The notes beneath the pieces were generated by a model. That model did not search any database. It was not told the origin of the DNA and saw nothing but the letters and a program-made list of their open reading frames with translations. A stretch of 64,000 nucleotides of DNA from Eunapius fragilis (taxonomy: Eukaryota > Porifera > Demospongiae > Spongillida > Spongillidae): contig OY811993.1 in NCBI GenBank assembly GCA_963681505.1, positions 3,223,387-3,287,386 on the forward strand, given 5' to 3'. Both the position numbers and the translations under genes were made by a program. Shown here in pieces: positions 15,201 through 27,566 of this stretch. Within the stretch, counting starts at the first letter, position 1, and the number at the start of each line of letters is the position of its first letter.

Positions 15201-17494
15201 TACATGTACATGTTTATGTTCATAACAACTGTTGAACTGTGCGTGTACACGTATTGGTCAACATGCTCTGCACAACAAACCCAATGTTTCCTGGAAACTA
15301 AGAGCATACCTATGTGTACTACTCCCCTCCCTCCCCCCCTCCACAGCTGGTTGTTTCACACAAGCACGCTATTACATGTACATGCATACAACATCGACTA
15401 CAGCAGCATATAACAGCATAGCAGTGTGAGACATTAGATACTAGATATTACTGGTATACTGTAACCCTCTATACACAATGCTATACACCTTTATACACAG
15501 TGCCCAGAGTCCTCCCACAATGTCAGGTACATGTGTACATGTGTACCTGTGTGTGCCCCGCCCCCCGCCCCCGGGATCCACGACTGCATACCTACATGTG
15601 TATATGTGTACATGTGTACATGTGTACATGTGTATTTATGAACAAGTGTACACATATGTACCTGTGTAATGTGTACATGTACATGTACATACACTGTATG
15701 TATCTGTGTACCTTATACCTGACATTGTGGAATCATATTCCCACTAACTATCCCTTTCCTTGCATTTCCAGTTATTATACCCACATGTACCATAAGGTAC
15801 CGCTTACTGTAGGGTCAATTATTTTGGAATGGTACAAATTTTGAAATGATGCGTTTGGTAGCAGTCGTACATAGCATGTTTAGGAACATGACTCCATTTG
15901 GTGGTACCTGTGTGATGTACCTACATCCTTACATCCCTAACAATGGTAAATCTGAGCAGAGACGCGGTTACAGAATTAGTAGTAGTTGGCCCTACAGTAT
16001 AAGCCTGCCCCCGCCCACTGTCCCCAACAAAAAAAGGCTCATGTTTAAAAGTACGTAACTCAGCAACCGCGAATGCCTCCACAAACTTGTTCAGTATGTC
16101 AGAGAATGCAATGGCACCTGTACATGATTGCCAAAATAGATACACAGAAGCATTCACGATTATCAAGGTATGGGCGTTTGAACACGAGCCTTTTTTATTT
16201 GCTAGGGGTGGAGGGGGCGGAGCTAATAAGCAATATCTTACGGTACAAGTACATACAAAATGCAAGTGTTCACACTCAACCGATGACCATATGCTCAAAA
16301 ACACACCTGATGACCATATGCTCAAATACACACCTGATGACCATATGCTCAAAAACACACCTGATGACCATATGCTCAAATACGCTCACAAAACGTACCT
16401 CTGGATCTTAATGGACAGCGTGAACTTATCAAGGACGTGCAGAGGGGTGTGGCCACGTGTCAGCACCTCCCCCCACTCCTCCCTCGCCTTTCCCACAAGC
16501 ACCTGGAGATCGGACAGCCACAGCTGGTACCTCTCATAGCCGTCCAGACGGGCTCCACCCCTCTCCACACCCACACTGGACTTGGAGAGGGCGTGGCTGA
16601 TGACACCATCAGTCGCTTCTGTGGAAAATGACTCGGACAGCCCCACCCCCGCAATGAGGTAGTCTTCAGGTGGTGGGGAGGAGGGAGGCGTCATAAAGGT
16701 GTCTGTGTTGTGGGAGAGGTGGGAGTGAGTGTGAGGAGTGAGTGTGGAGGGATTGGGGAGGTGGGATGAGTGTGGAGGATTGGGGAGGGTGGGGTGAGTG
16801 TGGAGGATTGGGGAGGGTGGGAGTGGGTGTGGAGGGATTGGGGAGGGTGGGAGTGAGTGTGAGGGATGGGGAGGGTGGGGAGTGAGTGTAGAGGGATTGG
16901 GGAGGGAAGGATTGGAGAGGGTAGGGAGTGGGTGTGGAGAAATTGGAGAGGTTGGGGAGTTAGTGTGGAGGGATTGGGGAGGGTGGGGAGTGAGTATGGA
17001 GGGATTGGGGAGGGTGGGGTGGGGGGTGGGTGTGAGGGGGTTGGGGAGTGTTAACACAGGAAGTACATGTATATAAAGTTTGAAATGCAGTGGTTGGTGT
17101 ACGATGCAATATACATGTACACCAGTACCACACGTACATGATAACCATGGCAACCTTTGTGAACTACATGTACACCATACCGTCATCTTCAATGTCCTCC
17201 ATAGTGTCGGCAAGACCAGTAGTGGTGGATGAGGGAGGAGCTGACCAGTCTGTGACATTGCTGAAAGTCACGTGACCAAGGTCAAAAATCACCTGACAGT
17301 GTGGTTTGGGGTTTTGGGGGGGGGGGGGGGGGGGGGGGGGGGAAGGGGTTATGGTTTACATAACAGGCCAATGACAGCAGAAAGAAAAACTCACAACTGA
17401 AGTGTTCTTGTCATGGAAGTCCTGAGGTACAATGATATGTGGAGCAGCAATGTTCAGCATAATGGAAACTACACTCCTGGACCTCTGCAGAAAT

Positions 17495-17541
<47 letters not shown>

Positions 17542-20500
17542 ATAAATCAATGTTCATGCACACGCACACACAAAGACATGCACACAAAAACACATACATG
17601 TACATGTACATGTATGTGTTAACCTGCACATTACATGTACATGTACCATACCCCCCCCCCCCCCCATTGTACTAGGTACATGTACATGAAGGTACCCCTC
17701 CCCCCCCCACCAACAATGCCACCATTGAATTTTTAAAAGGGTTGTGTTTAAACGTGAGGAATTTCATAACCGTTATAGCTTACATGACCTTTTCAGGAAA
17801 GAAAATGGTACCAACTACTCCAACATGGAAAAAGAAATAAACACACACAAAGGTACACAAAGGTGCACAAAGGTACACAAATACATGAGATACAACATGT
17901 GTGGAGAAGCATTATGGAGATACAACATGTACGGAGAAGCATTATGGAGATACAACATGTACGGAGAAGCATTATGGAGATACAACATGTATGGAGAAGC
18001 ATTATGGAGATACAACATGTATGGAGAAGCATTATGGAGATGCAGCATGTATGGAGAAGCATTAAGGAGATACAACATGTATGGAGAAGCATTAAGGAGA
18101 TACAACATGTATGGAGAAGCATTATGGAGATACAACATGTATGGAGAAGCATTATGGAGATACAACATGTATGGAGAAGCATTATGGAGATACAACATGT
18201 ACATGTATGCACATTTTAAAACAAGCTGTTTTTCTTCAATGGTGGCAAAGGGGAGGGGGAGCTGATTTTCTTCAATGGTAGTGAAGGGGGGGGTATATAT
18301 GTACATGTACAAGCACATGCATGTGGTACATGTATACGTACACATATACATGTACATGTACACATAATAATATGTGCACATGTACACACACACACAGTCC
18401 CAACAAAGTGCACAAGCAGCACAGATGTCATTACATGTATATCAACCAATAAGACCCAACATTGCCCAGACCACGCGCTTACTCTATCCTCAGCCTCAAA
18501 CAACTCTCCAAGTGTGCTCCTCAGTCCTGCGGCTGTCTGAAGCTGCAGCTTCTCCCTCAGGCTGCTACCGGCAGCAAGAGGGGTGGCAAAGAAACTCTGC
18601 ACCCTACCAATGGTAGAGCGATTGTAGACAATATCAAGTGGCCTGGTGTGGACGCTGAGGCTGGAATACAAGGATCAAATGCAAACGCATGAATTCACCA
18701 TGTGTTCAAAAAATGTGTACATGTGCATTTATAATTAGTCCAGATGGTTCTAACTCAGAGCGATAAACACTGTAGTATCAATTAAGGGGGGTGATGGTGG
18801 CATGAAAATGGTCTAGCTACAGCAAGTTAATTAACACTACTGCCTTGTACACATGTACATGTAATAACATGGAAGGAATAATGCTGTAAACACTTTTTTT
18901 TTCAAACACAAAGCCAAAGTAAAGTTGACCACCTACAGTGTACAGTTGACCACCTACAGTGTACAGTTGACCACCTACAGTGTACAGTTGACCATCTACA
19001 GTGTACAGTTGACCATCTACAGTGTACAGTTGACCACCTACAGTGTACAGTTGACCATCTACAGTGTACAGTTGACCATCTACAGTGTACAGTTGACCAC
19101 CTACAGTGTACAGTTGACCATCTACAGTGTACAGTTGACCATCTACAGTGTACAGTTGACCACCTACAGTGTACAGTTGACCATCTACAGTGTACAGTTG
19201 ACCATCTACAGTATACAGTTGACCATCTACAGTGCACAGTTGACCATCTACTGTACATGTAACAGACAAGCCAACGTCAGGGAACTTCTAACATTAAATG
19301 ATTTGATAATAATAAAATGTTTTGAGTACTCACTTGAAATGCTTCTGGTGCCTGATTTCCTCTTGAACAAAGGTGAGTGAGAACAGAGGTGAAATGTTGC
19401 CCCCGGGATCAAGCATTACAGGCTGATCATCCTGGGTGAGAATCAAAGGGTTTGAACTAACTGCAGTACTAGAATTCACATTCAGATCAAGTACCTACGC
19501 ACACAATCATACATCATCATACATGCATAAACCTTAATATATATGTGCCGGTAAAAACATTAGGATAACCTAGGATTCCAGCATTTTACTTCACAATTTT
19601 TCATAATGATTGTCCGGTACATGAACATGTACGTGTATGTAAGGTACAGCAAAGGTTATGCAACTACATAAATGTCATAACTACCTTTAGACACAGAGCA
19701 CACAGCTTAGTATCTACAGCTTTGGGCACAGTTTGGGTACAATTTGCATCCATCAGACACTACTAGGTACCTTTGGGGCCAAGCTTTAATTAGCACCTAC
19801 ATGTAGTTCTGGTAAACATGCCCTTATTGCGCATCTAGCTTCAAGATGGAACAACTATTCTACTCCCTGGTGGTATGGCTAGTATTTTGCTGCTGCATTT
19901 TATCATTCATGATGCGGTAGTTCTGCAAATCAACCTTGCTACAGCGACGATAGTCCCCGCCCACTATATCAAATAATTTATATAGGCAAGTTAACTCCTC
20001 TTACTTTGCATGCAGAACAATACAAACAATATGATTTGATCATTATGTTGCTATAGTGCAAAAAGCTAAACTACAAGGGATGAATTTTTTTTTTAATGGC
20101 CAAAAAGACCCCTCTTTTTTTTTTCCACACACACCCATGTAAAAAGAACATATTTGTGATGCTCTCAATCATCTCTACAAAGGTGAGAGACCCTTCCCCC
20201 CCCCCCCCCCCCCCCCCCCTCCCCCCCCATTACCAGGACACATCCTTATGTACCAGGACACACAGCACAGTACCGCTCTGACCACTCACATTCACAAGTG
20301 CTCCCTTGGGTTGGATGAGGCAACCAAACGCAGACTCCTCCTCCTCACTGGAGGGATCCGAGACCACGAGGCTGCCGAGCGAGACCTGGTAGGAGCTGTA
20401 ACGGAGGCGAGGGCGTATGTCCACCAGGCAACGCAGCGAGCTGAACTTCAGCTCCAGGAGGCTATCCAGCTCCAGCACACCATCACCACCACCACCACCG

Positions 20501-23500
20501 CCGCCACCACCACTGACCAGCTCAAACGAGCCCCGCTTCAAGTCGAAGCTGACTGTGGCCAGGATCCTGTCCCTCGTGATGGCGTCGCTGGTAGGCGCCT
20601 CGGACATCTCATCTAGTAGCTCCTCCTCTTCCTCGGACGGCGGTGGCTCGCCGGGCAAGGGGACGAGCGGCTGGGGCTTCTCCTTCTCCCCCACCCCCCC
20701 CGCCCCTGCCAAGGGTTGTCCTTCGGCCACAGGCTGGCTGGACTTACGTCCGTAACCGTAGAGCCACGATGGTATCCAACCGGACTGCGGCTCCACACTC
20801 AACTTCCGAGCAGCCTGCACGCACGGGTACAATGTTCTAGCACACATCCCCATGCGTACACACTTGCACATGTATGAGAGATGTCCCAAAACAATGACAC
20901 ACATGTATGTAGACATGTTCTGCACACGTGTAGACATGTTCTGCACACGTGTAGACATGTTCTGCACACATGTATGTAGACATGTTCTGCACACGTGTAG
21001 ACATGTTCTGCACACGTGTAGACATGTTCTGCACATGTGTAGACATGTTCTGCACACGTGTAGACATGTTCTGCACACGTGTAGACATGTTCTGCACACA
21101 TGTATGTAGACATGTTCTGCACACATGTATGTAGACATGTTCTGCACATGTGTAGACATGTTCTGCACACGTGTAGACATGTTCTGCACACGTGTAGACA
21201 TGTTCTGCACACATGTAGACATGTTCTGCACACAGGGCACAAGGCCCAAAGACACAACACACGTGCCACACACAACTATACCTTGACAAGATCCTTCTGC
21301 TTCTTGATCCGGGCCATGGCTATCTTCCTCAGGACGCACAGCTCCTCCACGCTCTGTTCCCTCTCAATGGCTTTCAGCTCCTCCTTGATCACCTCGGCCA
21401 CTGGCTGCTGGGCCAGGGTGTTTGTGTACCCCACCACGTAGCTGACGTTCTGCTTGGCCCTCTTTAAGGTGTACGACCATGAGTGTCTCTTGTTGTGCTC
21501 CATAATGGTGTGGAGGATGCAATTGGTAGCAAACGCCCACCACAATTGGGGACTACAAGAGAAGAGGGAAGAGAAGGGAGAGGAAAGAGAAGGGAGAGGA
21601 AGAGAAGGGAGAGGGAAGAGAAGGGAGAGGAAGAGAAGGGAGAGGGAAGAGAAGGGAGAGGAAGAGAAGGGAGAGGGAAGAGAAGGGAGAGGGAAGAGAA
21701 GGGAGAGGGAAGAGAAGGGAGAGGAAGAGAAGGGAGAGGAAGAAAAGGGAGAGGGAAGAGAAGGGAGAGGAAGAGAAGAGAGAGGAAGCGAAGGGAGAGG
21801 GAAGAGAAGGGAGAGGAAGAGAAGGGAGAGAGAAGAGAAGGGAGAGGAAGAGAAGGGAGAGGGAAGAGAAGGGAGAGGAAGAGAAGGGTGAGGGAAGAGA
21901 AGGGAGAGGAAGAGAAGGGAGAGGAAGAGAAGGGAGAGGGGGTGCCATGATCTACTGTATGCTGTGTGCCAGTGTGCACATGTGTAGTAACCACGGCAAA
22001 GCACACGGGTGTCAATACAAACATATGTATATGCCCATCAATTGCAGAAATGTGTGTGGCTACCAACAAGGCGGAAACATAACAAGCATCGGATATTATT
22101 TGCTAATCATATTGTAGTTGCAATACAATGAAACTGCGCTCACTTGTAGTATACACACATACATGTACACATACATGTACACATATATGTACACGTATTT
22201 GTGTATATCAATATCCATCCCTGCACTCAGAATGCCATCATTTCAAACAAGCAGCCTTATTTATTTTTTTGTTCTAATTATTTTATACCTTATAATACAG
22301 GTCAGAGGAAACCAAACTTTAATTCCATGCATGGGGGGGAAATGATATACCATAAAGTATTACAGCCCCTCATCCCTCCAATAACATGCCTCTCTTTCAC
22401 TGATACGTCAGGTCTCCACTTCAAAAACTTCCTCGCTTTGAACCTGAGGCCAAACACGTGCAAGAGCTTCACCAACATGGCATACTGCCCCTGGGTGAGA
22501 GACACGGGTATCTCCTCCATGTTCAGGTCAAAATGGAAGCGGGGTCCATCAACGAGGCGCAGAGGTGAGGCAGAGCAGTTCCTCGTCAGCTTAAGGTGAG
22601 CGCTGATTGGTCGCACTATCAACGTGTGTGAGGCTTGAAGCCCACCAAATGTACTCGAGGTCATCAGGTCGGGTTGATAGCACACACACATGTGCTTCTG
22701 CCGTATTGCTTCCTACAATTCAGTAGTACATGCAGGTGTGTAGGTAGAATTGTTACTTAACAATCCCCCCCCCCCCCTACTTACTCACCCCTACCCCCCC
22801 CCCCCCCCCCCCTAACTATTACTTCCACCTACTTACCACCCCTAACTACCTCCACCCGCCTACTTACCCACCCCTAACTACCTCCACCCGCCTATTTACC
22901 CACCCCTAACTACCTCCACCCGCCTATTTACCCACCCCTAACTACCTCCACCTCCTTACCGACCCCTAACTACCTCCACCCGCCTACTTACCCACCCCTA
23001 ACTACCTCTGCCCCTCTGCCTACTTACTCACCCCACAAAACCTCCCCCAACCTAATAACGAGCTCCTCCCAAATACCTACCAAAGGGAGGTCCCCTCCCA
23101 ATATGAAACTACTTTATAACCTTTGAATATGATTATGTGATTGTGGGTTTGTATAAGGTTTCAATGAAATTAGCCTGAAGGTGCTTATTGACCTCTGGCC
23201 TCCTGGTCCTGTCTCCTCCACACCACACCACAATGCCACTGTCTCCACACCACCACATGTTCCCTTACCACTAATCCTCCAGTCTCCTCCACACCACACC
23301 ACAAGGCCACTGTCTCCACACCACCACATGTTCCCTTACCACTAATCCTCCTGTCTCCTCCACACTGCCCAACATTTCAGTGTCCCAGTACACAGAGAAG
23401 TTCTTGAAGTCCACAAGCTTCCTGGCCATGTCTTCTCCAGAGACAAATTTGGGTTCCTGCAGTTATATGAAGGCACCAGTACACAAACATTGGAAGGTAC

Positions 23501-26500
23501 ACCTGGAACCAGAGGTACACATGCACCACCTCCCCATCAGTACAGGTATGTTCACATGTGCACCACCTCCCATCAGTACAGGTGTGTTCACATGTGCATC
23601 ACCTCCCCATCAGTACAGGTATGTTCACATGTGCACCACCTCCCCATCAGTACAGGTGTGCTCACATGTGCATCACCTCCCCATCAGTACAGGTGTGTTC
23701 ACATGTGCACCACCTCCCCATCAGTACAGGTGTGTTCACATGTGCACCACCTCCCCATCAGTACAGGTGTGTTCACATGTGCACCACCTCTCCATCAGTA
23801 CAGGTGTGTTCACATGTGCACCACCTCCCCATCAGTACAGGTGTGTTCACATGTGCACCACCACTCCATCAGTACAGGTGTGTTCACATGTGCACCACCT
23901 CCCCATCAGTACAGGTGTGTTCACATGTGCACCACCTCCCCATCAGTACAGGTGTGCTCACATGTGCACCACCTCCCCATGAGTACAGGTGTGCTCACAT
24001 GTGCACCACCTCCCTATCAGTACAGGTGTGTTCACATGTGCACCACCTCCCCATCAGTACAGGTGTGTTCACATGTGCACCACCTCCCCATCAGTACAGG
24101 TGTGTTCACATGTGCACCACCTCCCCATCAGTACAGGTGTGCTCACATGTGCACCACCTCCCCATGAGTACAGGTGTGCTCACATGTGCACCACCTCCCT
24201 ATCAGTACAGGTGTGTTCACATGTGCACCACCTCCCCATCAGTACAGGTGTGCTCACATGTGCATCACCTCCCCATCAGTACAGGTGTGTTCACATGTGC
24301 ACCACCTCCCCATCAGTACAGGTGTGTTCACATGTGCACCACCTCCCCATCAGTACATGTGTGTTCACATGTGCACCACCTCCCCATCAGTACAGGTGTG
24401 CTCACATGTGCACCACCTCCCCATCAGTACAGGTGTGTTCACATGTGCACCACCTCCCCATCAGTACAGGTGTGCTCACATGTGCACCACCTCCCCATCA
24501 GTACAGGTGTGCTCACATGTGCACCACCTCCCCATCAGTACAGGTGTGTTCACATGTGCACCACCTCCCCATCAGTACAGGTGTGTTCACATGTGCACCA
24601 CCTCCTCATCAGTACAGGTGTGCTCACATGTGCACCACCTCCCCATCAGTACAGGTGTGCTCACATGTGCACCACCTCCCCATCAGTACAGGTGTGCTCA
24701 CATGTGCATCACCTCCCCATCAGTACAGGTGTGCTCACATGTGCACCACCTCCCCATCAGTACAGGTGTGCTCACATGTGCACCACCTCCCCATCAGTAC
24801 AGGTGTGCTCACATGTGCATCACCTCCCCATCAGTACAGGTGTGCTCACATGTGCACCACCTCCTCATCAGTGCAAGTGTGCTCACATGTGCACCACCTC
24901 CCCATCAGTACAGGTGTGCTCACATGTGCACCACCTCCCCATCAGTACAGGTGTGCTCACATGTGCATCACCTCCCCATCAGTGCAGGTGTGCTCACATG
25001 TGCATCACCTCCCCATCAGTACAGGTGTGCTCACATGTGCATCACCTCCCCATCAGTACAGGTGTGCTCACATGTGCACCAACTCCCCATCAGTGCAGGT
25101 GTGTTCACATGTGCATCACCTCCCCATCAGTACAGGTGTGCTCACATGTGCATCACCTCCCCATCAGTACAGGTGTGTTCACATGTGCATCACCTCCCCA
25201 TCAGTACAGGTGTGCTCACATGTGCACCACCTCCCCATCAGTACAGGTGTGCTCACATGTGCACCACCTCCCCATCAGTACAGGTGTGCTCACATGTGCA
25301 TCACCTCCCCATCAGTACAGGTGTGCTCACATGTGCACCACCTCCTCATCAGTGCAAGTGTGCTCACATGTGCACCACCTCCCCATCAGTACAGGTGTGC
25401 TCACATGTGCACCACCTCCCCATCAGTACAGGTGTGCTCACATGTGCATCACCTCCCCATCAGTGCAGGTGTGCTCACATGTGCACCACCTCCCCATCAG
25501 TACAGGTGTGCTCACATGTGCATCACCTCCCCATCAGTACAGGTGTGCTCACATGTGCACCAACTCCCCATCAGTGCAGGTGTGTTCACATGTGCATCAC
25601 CTCCCCATCAGTACAGGTGTGCTCACATGTGCATCACCTCCCCATCAGTACAGGTGTGTTCACATGTGCATCACCTCCCCATCAGTACAGGTGTGCTCAC
25701 ATGTGCACCACCTCCCCATCAGTACAGGTGTGTTCACATGTGCACCACCTCCCCATCAGTACAGGTGTGTTTACATGTGCATCACCTCCCCATCAGTACA
25801 GGTGTGCTCACATGTACACCACCTCCCCATCAGTACAGGTGTGTTCACATGTGCACCACCTCCCCATCAGTGCAGGTGTGTTCACATGTGCACCACCTCC
25901 ACATCAGTACAGGTGTGCTCACATGTTCATCACCTCCCCATCAGTACAGGTGTGTTCACATGTGCATCACCTCCCCATCAGTACAGGTGTGCTCACATGT
26001 GCACCACCTCCCCATCAGTACAGGTGTGCTCACATGTGCATCACCTCCCCATCAGTACAGGTGTGTTCACATGTGCATCACCTCCCCATCAGTACAGGTG
26101 TGCTCACATGTGCACCACCTCCCCATCAGTGCAGGTGTGCTCACATGTGCATCAGCTGCTAGATTATGAGTGAGCACATCCACACAAAGGATATTTAAAA
26201 TGTCAGCAATATATGTGTGCTGAACAAGACACACATGTACATACACACACACACACATACACACACACCTGGTGGTCCTTCCTCCTCCCCTCTCCCCTCC
26301 ACACCACTCACCCAGTTCTCATCAGTGGATACCACAGATAGCCTCTCCAGTCTCACACCAATGGATATGGGGTTTGATGGTACGGCCTCTGCATCTTCAT
26401 ACCGTACATGGACATCATTCACCACCACCTGTACATGAGGGGTACGGGGGTATGGTTATGGAGCCAGGGATAGCAACATTATACATACACACACATACAC

Positions 26501-27491
26501 ACATACGCACACATATGAACATACGCACACATACACATACACATATTCACATACACACATATATACGCACGAGCGCATACATGTAGATGCCTCACACATC
26601 ATGTAAAATCCATTTGAGGATTTGAAACTTCCAACTGTTACCTTCAAAGGTACATAGACCTTAAACTGTGGCTAAAATATCATCTGGGTTTAAGCCCCCC
26701 AGACATTATCATTATTCCCATGTTATAAACGGATGCTATCCAGTGTGTTAATCAGCTTGACATGAGCATGCACAGATGGCTGAATGGGACTCTCTGTTAC
26801 CTGGAGGTTGGCTATGACGTTTGAAGTGAAGGACCCGCTGAAGGAGGTCCAGAACCATCCCTGTGGCTTCTTCTCCTGCTGCTCCGCCTTCCAGTCCTTC
26901 TCCAGCTGGTCCAGGGTAGCCTGCTTAGCGGCCTGGGCACCCAGCTCTTCCTCTTTGGTGTCCCGCTTATGTAGGGTAAGGTGGGGAGGGGGGCGGAGAG
27001 GATGGAGAGGGTGGGGAGGGAGAGGATGGAGAGGGTGGGAGCAATGAACAAGAACAGGAGGAGGCCTCAAGGCACCATTCTACACCTACAGTACCTAAAC
27101 ATGTTGGTGATCTCAATAGTATGGCACATGGCATACGTGTAACTTTAAAAATAAAAAAAAAGACGTGTGAAGTTAAACACGCAGGAACAGGTTTACTCTT
27201 AGATAGTTCTGAGACAATGGTTTACTGTACAGGCCTAATGCACATCTCGTACTTCTATAGGCCACACTGCGCAACACCTTATAACGCGGGCGTGGGTTCT
27301 TTCTTTTACCTTGACGCTCGCTGCGGGCCCTACGAGGATGAACAACTCGTCTATCTCCACCACCCATGGCTGGCTCTTGATGTAACGCACCGGGATCTGG
27401 AGCTTGAGTTTGCCTATGTAACCTAGGCGAACCGAAAAGCTCCAGTGAAAAACCCAACGTACACAAATCAAAATCACGAGCTCTCGCACAC

Positions 27492-27566
<75 letters not shown>

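Noticed and set aside
16050-16133. Exon-like stretch GAIAFSDILNKFVEAFAVAE in VPS13D intron 14
   Set aside because: It follows a CAG but is out of phase with exon 14, lies inside a foldback element, and exon 14 joins exon 15 perfectly without it.
17886-18202. CRISPR-like 30-bp repeats
   Set aside because: The copies are directly adjacent with no spacers, and this is animal DNA.
18902-19269. Repetitive frames on both strands over the 21-bp repeat
   Set aside because: The unit is a multiple of three, so frames stay open by construction. No signal or family.
23558-26173. Plus-strand open frames of 871, 726 and 662 codons
   Set aside because: They are produced by a 37-bp tandem repeat with no stop in any plus frame, and the same peptide repeats in all three. 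No start context, no domain.
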